Assembly: GCA_015494245.1 (NCBI GenBank)
Contig: WGBN01000150.1
Span: 1-7,988, forward strand
DNA from: Saprospiraceae bacterium
GTDB taxonomy: Bacteria > Bacteroidota > Bacteroidia > Chitinophagales > Saprospiraceae
Direction of reading: 5' to 3'
DNA: 7,988 nt
Shown: positions 1 to 6,235 of the stretch, in pieces
How the letters are laid out: every line of letters starts with the position of its first letter
How positions within the stretch are numbered: the first letter of the stretch is position 1
Notes under the pieces: generated by a model
Told to the model about the DNA's origin: nothing
The model's input: the letters and a program-made list of their open reading frames with translations, nothing else
The model's database searches: none
Position numbers and translations under genes: made by a program

Positions 1-1566
1 CGCACACAGCTCGTGCTCGATGACTACGCTGTCGGGGTCTATCTCATTGCCCGCCTCATCCGTCCAGCTAACCATGAGGGAATCGCCGGCGGGGAAAACT
101 TCGTAAGTCAGATCAAAGGGCTCGCCGCTGCAGACGGTCAGGTCTTCCAGTTCCTGGAGGGTGGGGCAAGTTTCACAGACAGTAAACACTTCTATATCAC
201 CACCGAGGCCTTTGGCATCCCAATCGGGATTTGGAGGGATGTAGTTAATGACACCGGCCGGAGCAACCGGATTGAATAAAGAGCCAAACTCATAGGGCGG
301 AACAACTATGATACCGTGATTGTTTCCGGGAAACAAAAAATCAGAACCGGAAAAGGCAAAGCGCAGTTCTTCTTCATTGTTCTCATAAACAGCGACGCCT
401 CCATAGCCTGAAAAGTTTGCCAGACTACCTTGGTTGATATAAATAACCCCCATAGAACTATTGAAAGACGGCATGGCCAACATTTCATAATATCCCCCAT
501 AATTCATAGAAGTAGTGATGTCGGGCCCACAGCCCATGCGTATGCCCGCTATCAAATCTCCATCTGGTGTAAAAGCCAGGTCTGAGACGCACATCCAATC
601 TACAGCGAACCCATCGAGATACTGAAACTCATACTTCATCGTTTCGCTGCCTACATAGTTGTCCCAGCTGGCTCCGGGCGGCAGGGAGCTGTTGTTTACC
701 GTGCCGGAAAAACTGCCATCGGCATTCAGATGGATGGTATAAAGGCTCGGCTTATTTTGATAGAAATCGCCAAAATTCCCAAAAAACAAACGAGAGCCAT
801 CCGGAGAGACGGCAATACCATAGGGGATGTCATTGAAGTCAAAGGGAGGGCCGGGGGCCCCTGTATCATAGTCGAAAGGATCGTAAGAATCCAGGATGTT
901 GCCCTCAATATCCACCCGATAGATACGCCCGTCTTCAAAATTGGTGATGTAAAATTGCTTGTTCTCTGCATAAAAAGCGAGGTTACCCAAGCCCGGACCG
1001 GTAAAACGACTGATGGTATAACCTACCTCACAACTATAATTCGAAAAAGCATAAGCCTGTTGTGGCAATACGACAAAAGGCTCCGGCTCTCCCGTAATGG
1101 CATCTATTTTATAAACCGTCCCGGCAGCATTGAGGTCATCGGCGCCACCACCAATGTCTCCATAGCGCATCACGGAATGATAAACCCAAAAGGAAGAGGA
1201 ATAGTTGGAAGAAGCGGCCGCATAGACATTGCCCTTATGGTCCACAGCCAGGCCAAAGACATTGCCTATGGAATCTATATGCCAGGCCGGATGATGATAC
1301 ATGGCCTGTTGCGGGGTAACGTCCAATCTTCCTGCAGCCGGCAAAGCTCCGTTCAAGTTTATCAAACCAAGGGTGTAACGCATGGGAACAGGCAATTGCG
1401 TAAGTGTCCCGCAAGTTACAGCAGCTATACCGGGAATCATGATCCCCCCGCAAGTCGTATCGGCTTCCCAGGGCAAATCAGCGGGCGGCTGGGCATGGAT
1501 GTACAAAAAAGCATTCAGCAGGAAAAAAAGGAGAAATAACTTTTTAAAAGATCGTATAGCTTTCAT
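1..1566 (-). CDS. Secreted beta-propeller-like protein with Ig/PKD-like segment, 3' end outside the window
   Basis: The reading frame is open from an ATG at 1566-1564 to the window edge (522 codons, no stop), so the protein is truncated only by the window. Residues 1-25 form a signal peptide: a charged start (MKAIRSFKK), a hydrophobic core at about 10-23, and a likely cut after HA before QPP. The body has repeated propeller-like strands, for example GNVFGLAVDHKGNVYAA (about 103-119), an IYRVDIEGNILDSYDP stretch (about 213-228), PYGIAVSPDGSRLFF (about 247-261) and LAFTPDGDLIAGI (about 329-341). These resemble NHL/SMP-30-type blades. From about residue 463 (CETCPTLQELEDLTVCSGE) it changes to a Cys-flanked Ig/PKD-like segment of the kind found in large Bacteroidota surface proteins. 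Such proteins often end in a type IX secretion or gliding-motility C-terminal domain; that end is not visible here, so the export route is inferred. The substrate and function are unknown. No other gene is close enough to suggest a role. Confidence 0.85.
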   Translation of the reverse strand, partial: MKAIRSFKKLFLLFFLLNAFLYIHAQPPADLPWEADTTCGGIMIPGIAAVTCGTLTQLPVPMRYTLGLINLNGALPAAGRLDVTPQQAMYHHPAWHIDSIGNVFGLAVDHKGNVYAAASSNYSSSFWVYHSVMRYGDIGGGADDLNAAGTVYKIDAITGEPEPFVVLPQQAYAFSNYSCEVGYTISRFTGPGLGNLAFYAENKQFYITNFEDGRIYRVDIEGNILDSYDPFDYDTGAPGPPFDFNDIPYGIAVSPDGSRLFFGNFGDFYQNKPSLYTIHLNADGSFSGTVNNSSLPPGASWDNYVGSETMKYEFQYLDGFAVDWMCVSDLAFTPDGDLIAGIRMGCGPDITTSMNYGGYYEMLAMPSFNSSMGVIYINQGSLANFSGYGGVAVYENNEEELRFAFSGSDFLFPGNNHGIIVVPPYEFGSLFNPVAPAGVINYIPPNPDWDAKGLGGDIEVFTVCETCPTLQELEDLTVCSGEPFDLTYEVFPAGDSLMVSWTDEAGNEIDPDSVVIEHELCA

Positions 1567-1581
1567 CAGAATTCATGTTTA

Positions 1582-1668
1582 TTTCCAAATCAAACTTTTT
1601 AAGCCTGCCATTTGGGCTGCTTGTGCCGCCTAAGCTACGAGCATGCCCAAGCAAGTCTGATTTGGAAA
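1582..1668. repeat. Long imperfect inverted repeat (candidate structured leader)
   Basis: The outer arms are perfect: TTTCCAAATCA at 1582-1592 pairs with TGATTTGGAAA at 1658-1668. Inside them, ACTT (1594-1597) can pair with AAGT (1653-1656). TTGGGC (1612-1617) pairs with GCCCAA (1645-1650). GCTTGT (1619-1624) pairs with ACGAGC (1637-1642) through one G-U. Several nested pairings in order over 87 bases suggest one long, interrupted hairpin. It has no following T-run on either strand, so it is not an ordinary terminator. It could be a 5' leader structure of the secreted-protein gene that begins at 1566, or an intergenic repeat element. Confidence 0.5.
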
Positions 1669-1689
1669 AGCCAAACTTTTGGGTTTAGT

Positions 1690-1714
1690 GTTTTAGCGAC
1701 TTGCTCGCTAAAAC
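1690..1714. repeat. Perfect 10-bp hairpin with 5-base loop
   Basis: GTTTTAGCGA (1690-1699) and TCGCTAAAAC (1705-1714) are exact reverse complements around the loop CTTGC. Neither strand has a T-run directly after the stem, so termination after pyrG is not well supported. The loop and its edges (GACTTGCT, 1698-1705) are complementary to AGCAAGTC at 1650-1657 inside the larger inverted repeat, which would permit an alternative fold or a loop-stem contact. Confidence 0.6.
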
Positions 1715-1743
1715 CTATCTTTGGGTAAAAAAACAACCCGAAG

Positions 1744-1751
1744 CAAAGTTA
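1744..1751 (-). promoter_or_regulatory. Candidate Bacteroidota -7 box for the secreted-protein gene
   Basis: Read on the minus strand this is TAACTTTG, an exact match to the Bacteroidota -7 consensus TAnnTTTG. No good TTTG -33 box lies at the expected distance upstream, so support is limited. It would give a leader of about 170 bases that includes both inverted repeats. Confidence 0.3.
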
Positions 1752-1865
1752 AAGGACAAAAAACACAGAACAGCAGTCTTTAAAAAAGAAAAACTGGCAG
1801 GTATTGGACAAAAGCGTAAAAAACAAGAGATATTGTCATCTCCGATACACAATAAACACAAACAC

Positions 1866-3473
1866 TCACATCTCCTTCAGCGAAGCTTCTACAAAAGCCA
1901 CAAAGAGCGGGTGCGGATTTTCCACTGTGCTTTTGAGCTCGGGATGAAATTGGACGCCTACGAACCAGGGGTGATTTTGGAGTTCGACGATTTCCACCAG
2001 GCCGGATTCCGGATTGATACCGGTGGCTTTGAGGCCGGCTGCCTCCATTTGCTCGCGATAGGCATTGTTGAACTCATAGCGATGGCGATGGCGCTCGCTG
2101 ATTTGCGTAGTCCCATAGGCCTTTGCGGCGAGGGAGTCTTCAGCCAGCACACAGGGGTAGGCACCGAGGCGCATGGTACCACCTTTTTGGGTGATTTTTT
2201 TCTGCTCCTTCATCAAGGCAATGACGGGGTTGGGAGTCTCGGCATTTATTTCAGTGGAGGCGGCGTCCTTCAGCCCCATGACATTGCGGGCAAACTCCAC
2301 CACAGCGCACTGCATGCCGAGGCAGATACCAAAGAAAGGCAGTTTTTTCTCGCGGGCATAGCGAATGGCACGCAACTTGCCCTCAATGCCCCGTTCTCCA
2401 AAGCCCGGAGCGACGAGAATGCCGTGGATGTCTTTGAAGATTTTCCCCGGGTCTGCATCCGGCGCTTCCAGCTCTTCGGAGTGAATGGGTACCACCTCTA
2501 CCCTGCAATCGTTGGCAGCGCCGGCGTGGATGAAGGACTCGTAAATGGATTTATAGGCATCCTGCAATTCGTTGTACTTTCCCACCAGAGCAATGCGCAA
2601 TTGGCGCGAAGGATTTTCTACTTTATGCAAAAATTCCTTCCACACCTGCAGGTCGGGCTCCTGCCGCATGGGCAGTTTGAACTTGCGCAGGACCAGCTCA
2701 TCCAGGCCTTCTGCCTGCATGTGCAGGGGCACGTGGTAAATGGTTTTGGCATCTATGGCCTCGATCACGGCATCGTGTTGGACGTTGCAAAAGAGGGCCA
2801 GTTTTTTGCGCAGGCCTTCATTCAGCGGATATTCCGTGCGGCAGACCAGCACATCCGGTTGTACACCTGCATTTTGCAGTTCTTTGACGGAGTGCTGAGT
2901 GGGTTTGGTCTTCAGCTCTTTGGCAGCCCGGAGGTAAGGGATGAGCGTCAGGTGAATGACGAGGCAGTTTTCGCTCCCCAAAGCCCATCTCATTTGCCGC
3001 AAGGCCTCTAAATACGGCAAGGCCTCGATATCTCCCACGGTGCCTCCCAACTCGGTGATGACGATTTCATGCTCGCCGCTTTGCCCCAGCAACTGCACCC
3101 GCCGCTTGATCTCATCGGTGATATGGGGCACCACCTGCACGGTTTTTCCGAGGTAATCTCCCCGGCGCTCCTTTTCGATCACGGTTTTATAGACGCGGCC
3201 CGTAGTCACGTTATTGGCCTGTGAAGTGGGTCTGTTGAGGAAGCGCTCGTAGTGACCCAGGTCCAGATCCGTTTCGGCCCCGTCATCTGTAACATAGCAT
3301 TCGCCATGCTCATAGGGATTGAGCGTGCCCGGATCCACATTGATGTAGGGATCGAATTTCTGGATGGTTACTTTGAAGCCCCGCGCCTGCAGCAGTTTGG
3401 CCAAAGAAGCGGCAATGATGCCTTTTCCGAGGGAAGAAGTTACCCCGCCCGTTACAAAGATGTATTTACTCAT
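1866..3473 (-). CDS. pyrG: CTP synthase (glutamine-hydrolysing)
   Basis: This enzyme converts UTP to CTP in the cytosol using ATP and ammonia released from glutamine, the last step of de novo pyrimidine nucleotide synthesis. The 535-residue length is normal for the family. The N-terminal synthetase domain (about 1-270) starts MSKYIFVTGGVTSSLGKG with the P-loop lysine at K17. It carries DLDLGHYERF with the metal-binding D71, and ELGGTVGDIE with E141. The C-terminal class I glutamine amidotransferase domain (about 290-535) has the nucleophile C384 in FFGICLGMQ and the partners H510 and E512 in GVQFHPEL. HRHRYEFN (462-469) is also typical. All key residues are present, so the protein should be active. 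The ATG at 3473 fits the conserved N-terminus exactly. A near-match to a -7 box (TACCTTTA, minus strand, 3490-3483) lies only ten bases upstream and is weak. Gaps of about 300 bases on both sides suggest it is transcribed alone. Confidence 0.98.
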   Translation of the reverse strand: MSKYIFVTGGVTSSLGKGIIAASLAKLLQARGFKVTIQKFDPYINVDPGTLNPYEHGECYVTDDGAETDLDLGHYERFLNRPTSQANNVTTGRVYKTVIEKERRGDYLGKTVQVVPHITDEIKRRVQLLGQSGEHEIVITELGGTVGDIEALPYLEALRQMRWALGSENCLVIHLTLIPYLRAAKELKTKPTQHSVKELQNAGVQPDVLVCRTEYPLNEGLRKKLALFCNVQHDAVIEAIDAKTIYHVPLHMQAEGLDELVLRKFKLPMRQEPDLQVWKEFLHKVENPSRQLRIALVGKYNELQDAYKSIYESFIHAGAANDCRVEVVPIHSEELEAPDADPGKIFKDIHGILVAPGFGERGIEGKLRAIRYAREKKLPFFGICLGMQCAVVEFARNVMGLKDAASTEINAETPNPVIALMKEQKKITQKGGTMRLGAYPCVLAEDSLAAKAYGTTQISERHRHRYEFNNAYREQMEAAGLKATGINPESGLVEIVELQNHPWFVGVQFHPELKSTVENPHPLFVAFVEASLKEM

Positions 3474-3527
3474 AACGGGGTGTAAAGGTATGAAAAAAGA
3501 GCGAAACGGTGCTCTTAATTCACGTAA

Positions 3528-3570
3528 ATCCGCGTTCTATTGGCTACTTTGGCCTTAATAGAACGCGGAT
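3528..3570. repeat. 14-bp inverted repeat, probable interspersed palindromic element
   Basis: ATCCGCGTTCTATT (3528-3541) and AATAGAACGCGGAT (3557-3570) are exact reverse complements. The 15-base spacer can add three more pairs (GGC 3542-3544 with GCC 3552-3554). Directly after it, GACGCGGATT (3571-3580) repeats the ACGCGGAT core of the right arm (3563-3570), and GCGGGTTTCCGCGGGTTT follows (3583-3600). The wording of this element (CGCGGATGACGCGGATT) is familiar to me from intergenic repeats in other environmental bacterial genomes. That is recollection, not a search result. Confidence 0.7.
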
Positions 3571-3659
3571 GACGCGGATTGTGCGGGTTTCCGCGGGTTT
3601 TAATTGGTTCACCTTGAGCTCCCTGGCTCCGAAAAGAGGCGGAGGCTCCCTTCAGAGGT

Positions 3660-3732
3660 TGGGGGCGAGTTCGACCCCCTGCCTGCTGGTGAGTGAGCAG
3701 GGCCGAACTCCGATGCCTCGGCAACAGGCAGG
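3660..3732. repeat. Nested inverted repeats in the G+C-rich block after pruA
   Basis: CCTGCCTG (3678-3685) is complementary to CAGGCAGG (3725-3732). GAGTTCG (3667-3673) is complementary to CGAACTC (3704-3710). GGGGG (3661-3665) can pair with CCCCC (3675-3679), with CGA/TCG inside. The overlapping arms mean that several folds compete. CCGATGC at 3710-3716, with the CGGCAACAGGC that follows (3719-3729), recurs in modified form at 3754-3772, so the block also contains a degenerate direct repeat. Confidence 0.5.
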
Positions 3733-3738
3733 CTGAAG

Positions 3739-3779
3739 GGGCGGGCCTGCCTGCCGATGCTCCGGCAGCAGGCCCGCCC
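3739..3779. repeat. Strong G+C-rich hairpin downstream of pruA
   Basis: GGGCGGGCCTGC (3739-3750) and GCAGGCCCGCCC (3768-3779) are exact 12-base reverse complements. After a single bulged C, TGCCG (3752-3756) pairs with CGGCA (3763-3767), leaving a 6-base loop. The stem is therefore about 17 pairs. It starts 32 bases past the pruA stop codon. It could stop or stabilise the pruA transcript, but no T-run follows on the minus strand, so it is not a standard intrinsic terminator. It may equally be one unit of an interspersed repeat. Confidence 0.65.
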
Positions 3780-3811
3780 GCGTTCTTTGGGGAGCAGCTT
3801 GGCAAATCCTT

Positions 3812-5440
3812 TTAAGATTTCATAAAAGGATAGCGATAATCCTTAGGCGGCACGAAGTTTTCCTTGATGGCGCGGGGCGATGTCCAGCGATAGAGGTTCA
3901 GCACGGAGCCGGCCTTGTCGTTGGTGCCTGAGCCCCGGGCTCCGCCAAAGGGCTGTTGGCCGACTACGGCGCCGGTGGGCTTGTCGTTGATGTAGAAGTT
4001 GCCCGCAGCATAGCGCAGTTTGTCGGTAGCCAGTTGGATGGCGGCACGCTCGCGCGCAAAAACAGAGCCCGTCAATCCGTAAGGCGAGGTGTCGTTGAGC
4101 AGGTCCAAAGTCTCCTCAAAGCGCTCGTCTTCATAGACATAGATGGTGAGCACGGGGCCAAAGATCTCTTCGCACATGCTGCGGTATTTGGGGTCTTTAG
4201 CCAGCAAGACCGTTGGCTCGATGAAGTAGCCTTCGGATTTGTCGTAGCCGCCGCCGTAGAGCAGTTCTACATCCGGACTGGCTTTGGCTTCGTCTATGTA
4301 GGCGGTGATTTTGTTGAAGGCTTTTTCGTCTATCACGGCATTGAAGAAGTTGGAAAAATCTTCAGGCGGCCCCATTTTGATGGACTTCAAATCGTCCAGC
4401 AGGCCTTCTTTGATGGTGGGCCAAAGGCTTTTCGGAATGTAGCTGCGCGAAGCTGCCGAGCATTTTTGCCCCTGGTATTCAAAGGCGCCGCGCGTCAGAG
4501 CTGTAACTACGGCTTCGGCATCGGCGCTGGGATGCACCATGACGAAATCTTTGCCGCCCGTTTCGCCCACGATGCGGGGGTAGCTCTTGTACTGAGAGAT
4601 GTTGTTGCCAATGGTTTTCCAAAGGTGTTGGAAGGTGCTCGTGCTTCCCGTAAAGTGCAAGCCTGCAAAATCCGGATGGGAGAAGATGATATCTCCTGCC
4701 ACAGGCCCCGACACGAAAATGAGGTTGATGACGCCCGGAGGCAAGCCCGCAGCCTCGAAGATGTCCATGATGAGCGCGGCAGAGTATATCTGACTGGCAG
4801 CGGGTTTCCAGACGACGGTATTGCCCATGAGGGCAGGCGCCGAGGGCAGGTTTCCGGCAATGGAGGTGAAGTTGAAGGGCGTCAGGGCAAAGACAAAGCC
4901 CTCCAGGGGGCGGTACTCCATGCGGTCCCAGATGTTTTTGGCGCTTTCGGGCTGCTCTTCGTAGATCTGCGTCATAAACAAAGCGTTGAAGCGGAAGAAA
5001 TCCGCCAGCTCTGCTACGGCGTCAATTTCCGACTGATACGGATTTTTGGATTGGCACAGCATGGTCGCGGCGTTCATTCTTGCGCGATAGGGGCCGGAGA
5101 TAAGGTCGGCAGCTTTGAGGAAGACGGCTGCCCGCTCCCACCAGGGGGTCTCTTCCCAGCTTTTTTTGGCTTTCATGGCTGCGTTGATGGCCATTTTTAC
5201 ATGCTCGGCATCGCCCTGGTAGTACAGGCCCAATTCGTGCTTGAGGTCGTGAGGAGGGTGGATTTTCACGGCTTGGTCTGTAAAGACCTTTTCGCCCCCG
5301 ATGGTCATGGGGATTTTGCGGTGTTCGGAGCGTAATTGTTTCAATTCAGCCTGGAGGGCTGCCCGTTCGGGCGTGCCCGGGGCGTAGGAGTAGATCGGTT
5401 CGTTTTGGGGATAAGGAACCTGGAAAAATGCGTTTGCCAT
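3812..5440 (-). CDS. pruA: 1-pyrroline-5-carboxylate dehydrogenase (L-glutamate gamma-semialdehyde dehydrogenase)
   Basis: This enzyme oxidises glutamate semialdehyde, in equilibrium with P5C from proline breakdown, to glutamate with NAD+. The 542 residues form a complete aldehyde dehydrogenase of the ALDH4 (P5CDH) type, with the conserved arrangement of the family. The oxyanion-hole asparagine N190 is in TPFNFT. K212 is in VVWKPA, contacting the cofactor. FTGSTSTFQHLWK (263-275) resembles the stretch found in animal ALDH4A1. The general base E293 is in GETGGKD. The nucleophile C327 is in EYQGQKCSA, and EEIFGPV (424-430) follows. No proline dehydrogenase domain is fused to it, unlike the PutA protein of many Proteobacteria, so a separate proline dehydrogenase gene should exist elsewhere. 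The ATG at 5440 gives the MANAFFQVPYPQNEPI start usual for this group. It follows the HAD gene after 87 bases that include a short hairpin, so co-transcription is possible but not shown. Confidence 0.95.
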   Translation of the reverse strand: MANAFFQVPYPQNEPIYSYAPGTPERAALQAELKQLRSEHRKIPMTIGGEKVFTDQAVKIHPPHDLKHELGLYYQGDAEHVKMAINAAMKAKKSWEETPWWERAAVFLKAADLISGPYRARMNAATMLCQSKNPYQSEIDAVAELADFFRFNALFMTQIYEEQPESAKNIWDRMEYRPLEGFVFALTPFNFTSIAGNLPSAPALMGNTVVWKPAASQIYSAALIMDIFEAAGLPPGVINLIFVSGPVAGDIIFSHPDFAGLHFTGSTSTFQHLWKTIGNNISQYKSYPRIVGETGGKDFVMVHPSADAEAVVTALTRGAFEYQGQKCSAASRSYIPKSLWPTIKEGLLDDLKSIKMGPPEDFSNFFNAVIDEKAFNKITAYIDEAKASPDVELLYGGGYDKSEGYFIEPTVLLAKDPKYRSMCEEIFGPVLTIYVYEDERFEETLDLLNDTSPYGLTGSVFARERAAIQLATDKLRYAAGNFYINDKPTGAVVGQQPFGGARGSGTNDKAGSVLNLYRWTSPRAIKENFVPPKDYRYPFMKS

Positions 5441-5503
5441 AGGTCTTGATCGGTTTGTTTGTTTTCAAAAAACAGCAAACGATGCACTTGCCCCTTCCTC
5501 CAC

Positions 5504-5522
5504 CCTGCCGGTAAACGGCAGG
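5504..5522. repeat. 7-bp hairpin between the HAD gene and pruA
   Basis: CCTGCCG (5504-5510) and CGGCAGG (5516-5522) are exact reverse complements around the loop GTAAA. On the minus strand the hairpin begins 5 bases after the HAD stop codon. No T-run follows at once; a T6 run comes only about 35 bases later. It may be a weak terminator, an mRNA-stabilising hairpin, or a copy of the CTGCCG-type repeats seen after pruA. Confidence 0.5.
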
Positions 5523-5527
5523 CCTTC

Positions 5528-6229
5528 TCAGGTGGGCAAATGCAACACTTGCCGGATGCGTTTAATTTCATATCTCGGAGGCGTCATGCCTTCGGGCAGC
5601 GGTTTTTGGCGGGCATTATACCAACAAGTAGCCATACCCATGCGTTGCCCGCCGAGGATGTCGCTGCCCGGATTATCTCCTACTAATAGTACCCGCTCCA
5701 CAGCCGGATTGTTCAAACGGTCGAGGGTATATTCGAAATAAGCAGGCTGTGGCTTCGCGACGCCGATTTCTTCGGAGATGACGACCGCCTCAAAATACTC
5801 CATCATGCCACTCTGCTCGAGGCGGGGACGTTGTACGCGCTTCAGGCCATTGGTAATCAGACTGAGGGAAACGCCCTGTGCTTTGAGTGCGTCGAGCACT
5901 TCTTTGGCGCCGTCTATCCAATGTACTTTTTCGGAGAGCCTGTCCAGATATAGGTCATTGAGCGCGAGGGGGTCGTGTTCCAGTTCATGCAATGCCAAAA
6001 AATCAGAGAAGCGGCGCCGTTGCACCTCGCGGGGCGATATTTCACCTGCTTCCAGCAGCTTCCAGCAGCGGCGATTGATCTCTTCATATTGGAAGAACAG
6101 CCGTTCGTCCGGCTCCATGCCCAAGCCTTCCTCCAGGGCCTCTTCAAAGGCTTCTTTGCTGGAGCGGTCGAAGTCCAAAAGGGTGTTGTCCAGATCAAAG
6201 AGGCAATGGGTATAGGGAAAGGCAGTCAT
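5528..6229 (-). CDS. yjjG: HAD-superfamily hydrolase, YjjG-like pyrimidine nucleotidase
   Basis: This is a cytosolic phosphatase of the haloacid dehalogenase superfamily. YjjG relatives remove phosphate from pyrimidine nucleoside monophosphates, including non-canonical ones, as a house-cleaning activity. All four HAD motifs are visible in 233 residues. Motif I is FDLDNT, with nucleophile D12 and acid/base D14. Motif II is LITNG, with T126. Motif III is the lysine K159 in VAKP. Motif IV is GDNPGSD, with D185 and D190. A helical cap (about 18-100) sits between motifs I and II. The stretches VISEEIGVAKP and SDILGG...MATCWYNA match Escherichia coli YjjG closely from memory, so the subfamily is likely, though the substrate is not proven. 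The ATG at 6229 is six bases past the coaD stop codon, so the two genes should share a transcript. No link of this family to coenzyme A synthesis is established. Confidence 0.9.
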   Translation of the reverse strand: MTAFPYTHCLFDLDNTLLDFDRSSKEAFEEALEEGLGMEPDERLFFQYEEINRRCWKLLEAGEISPREVQRRRFSDFLALHELEHDPLALNDLYLDRLSEKVHWIDGAKEVLDALKAQGVSLSLITNGLKRVQRPRLEQSGMMEYFEAVVISEEIGVAKPQPAYFEYTLDRLNNPAVERVLLVGDNPGSDILGGQRMGMATCWYNARQKPLPEGMTPPRYEIKRIRQVLHLPT

Positions 6230-6235
6230 GGTTTC

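Larger units (their letters stand above)
1567..1865. other. Non-coding gap between pyrG and the secreted-protein gene, rich in inverted repeats
   Basis: I see no convincing gene in these 299 bases. The half next to the secreted-protein gene contains two inverted repeats, listed separately at 1582-1668 and 1690-1714. The half next to pyrG is A-rich on the plus strand with no strong structure. A short GGGT...ACCC pair around a run of seven A (1723-1739) is too weak to call a terminator. If the promoter candidate at 1744-1751 is real, about 170 bases of this gap would be the untranslated leader of the secreted-protein gene. Confidence 0.7.
3474..3811. other. Non-coding gap between pruA and pyrG, packed with palindromic repeats
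   Basis: No believable gene lies in these 338 bases. Open frames on both strands here are low-complexity, Pro/Arg/Ala-rich translations of repeats. The pyrG-proximal part holds a hairpin repeat (3528-3570) with a nearby direct copy of part of it. The pruA-proximal part (about 3610-3780) is clearly richer in G and C than the flanking genes and contains overlapping inverted and direct repeats, of which 3739-3779 is the strongest hairpin. The pyrG promoter and the pruA terminator should both lie here, but I cannot pick out either with confidence. Confidence 0.75.

Noticed and set aside
730..1539. 269-codon plus-strand open frame
   Set aside because: It is antisense to the secreted-protein gene, which has a proper signal peptide and propeller-like repeats in the minus-strand frame. 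The plus-strand translation has no such features.
1690..1714. Hairpin considered as the pyrG terminator
   Set aside because: The stem is perfect, but no T-run follows on the minus strand and it is more than 150 bases past the pyrG stop codon. It is kept only as an inverted repeat.
1701..3011. 436-codon plus-strand open frame
   Set aside because: It lies almost wholly opposite pyrG, whose every catalytic motif is intact. Its translation resembles no family I know and reads as the antisense of a biased coding sequence.
3483..3490. pyrG -7 promoter box (TACCTTTA on the minus strand)
   Set aside because: It is one base off the consensus, only ten bases from the start codon, and has no -33 partner.
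3528..3779. CRISPR array or tandem array
   Set aside because: The repeats are palindromic and degenerate, with unequal spacing and no uniform repeat-spacer units, and no cas gene is present.
3515..3805. 96-codon minus-strand open frame between pruA and pyrG
   Set aside because: It runs through the palindromic repeats. The translation is low-complexity Pro/Arg/Ala-rich sequence with no start signal, so it is not a credible gene.
3956..5335. 459-codon plus-strand open frame
   Set aside because: It is entirely antisense to the P5C dehydrogenase gene, has no recognisable domain, and is explained by the codon bias of the real gene.
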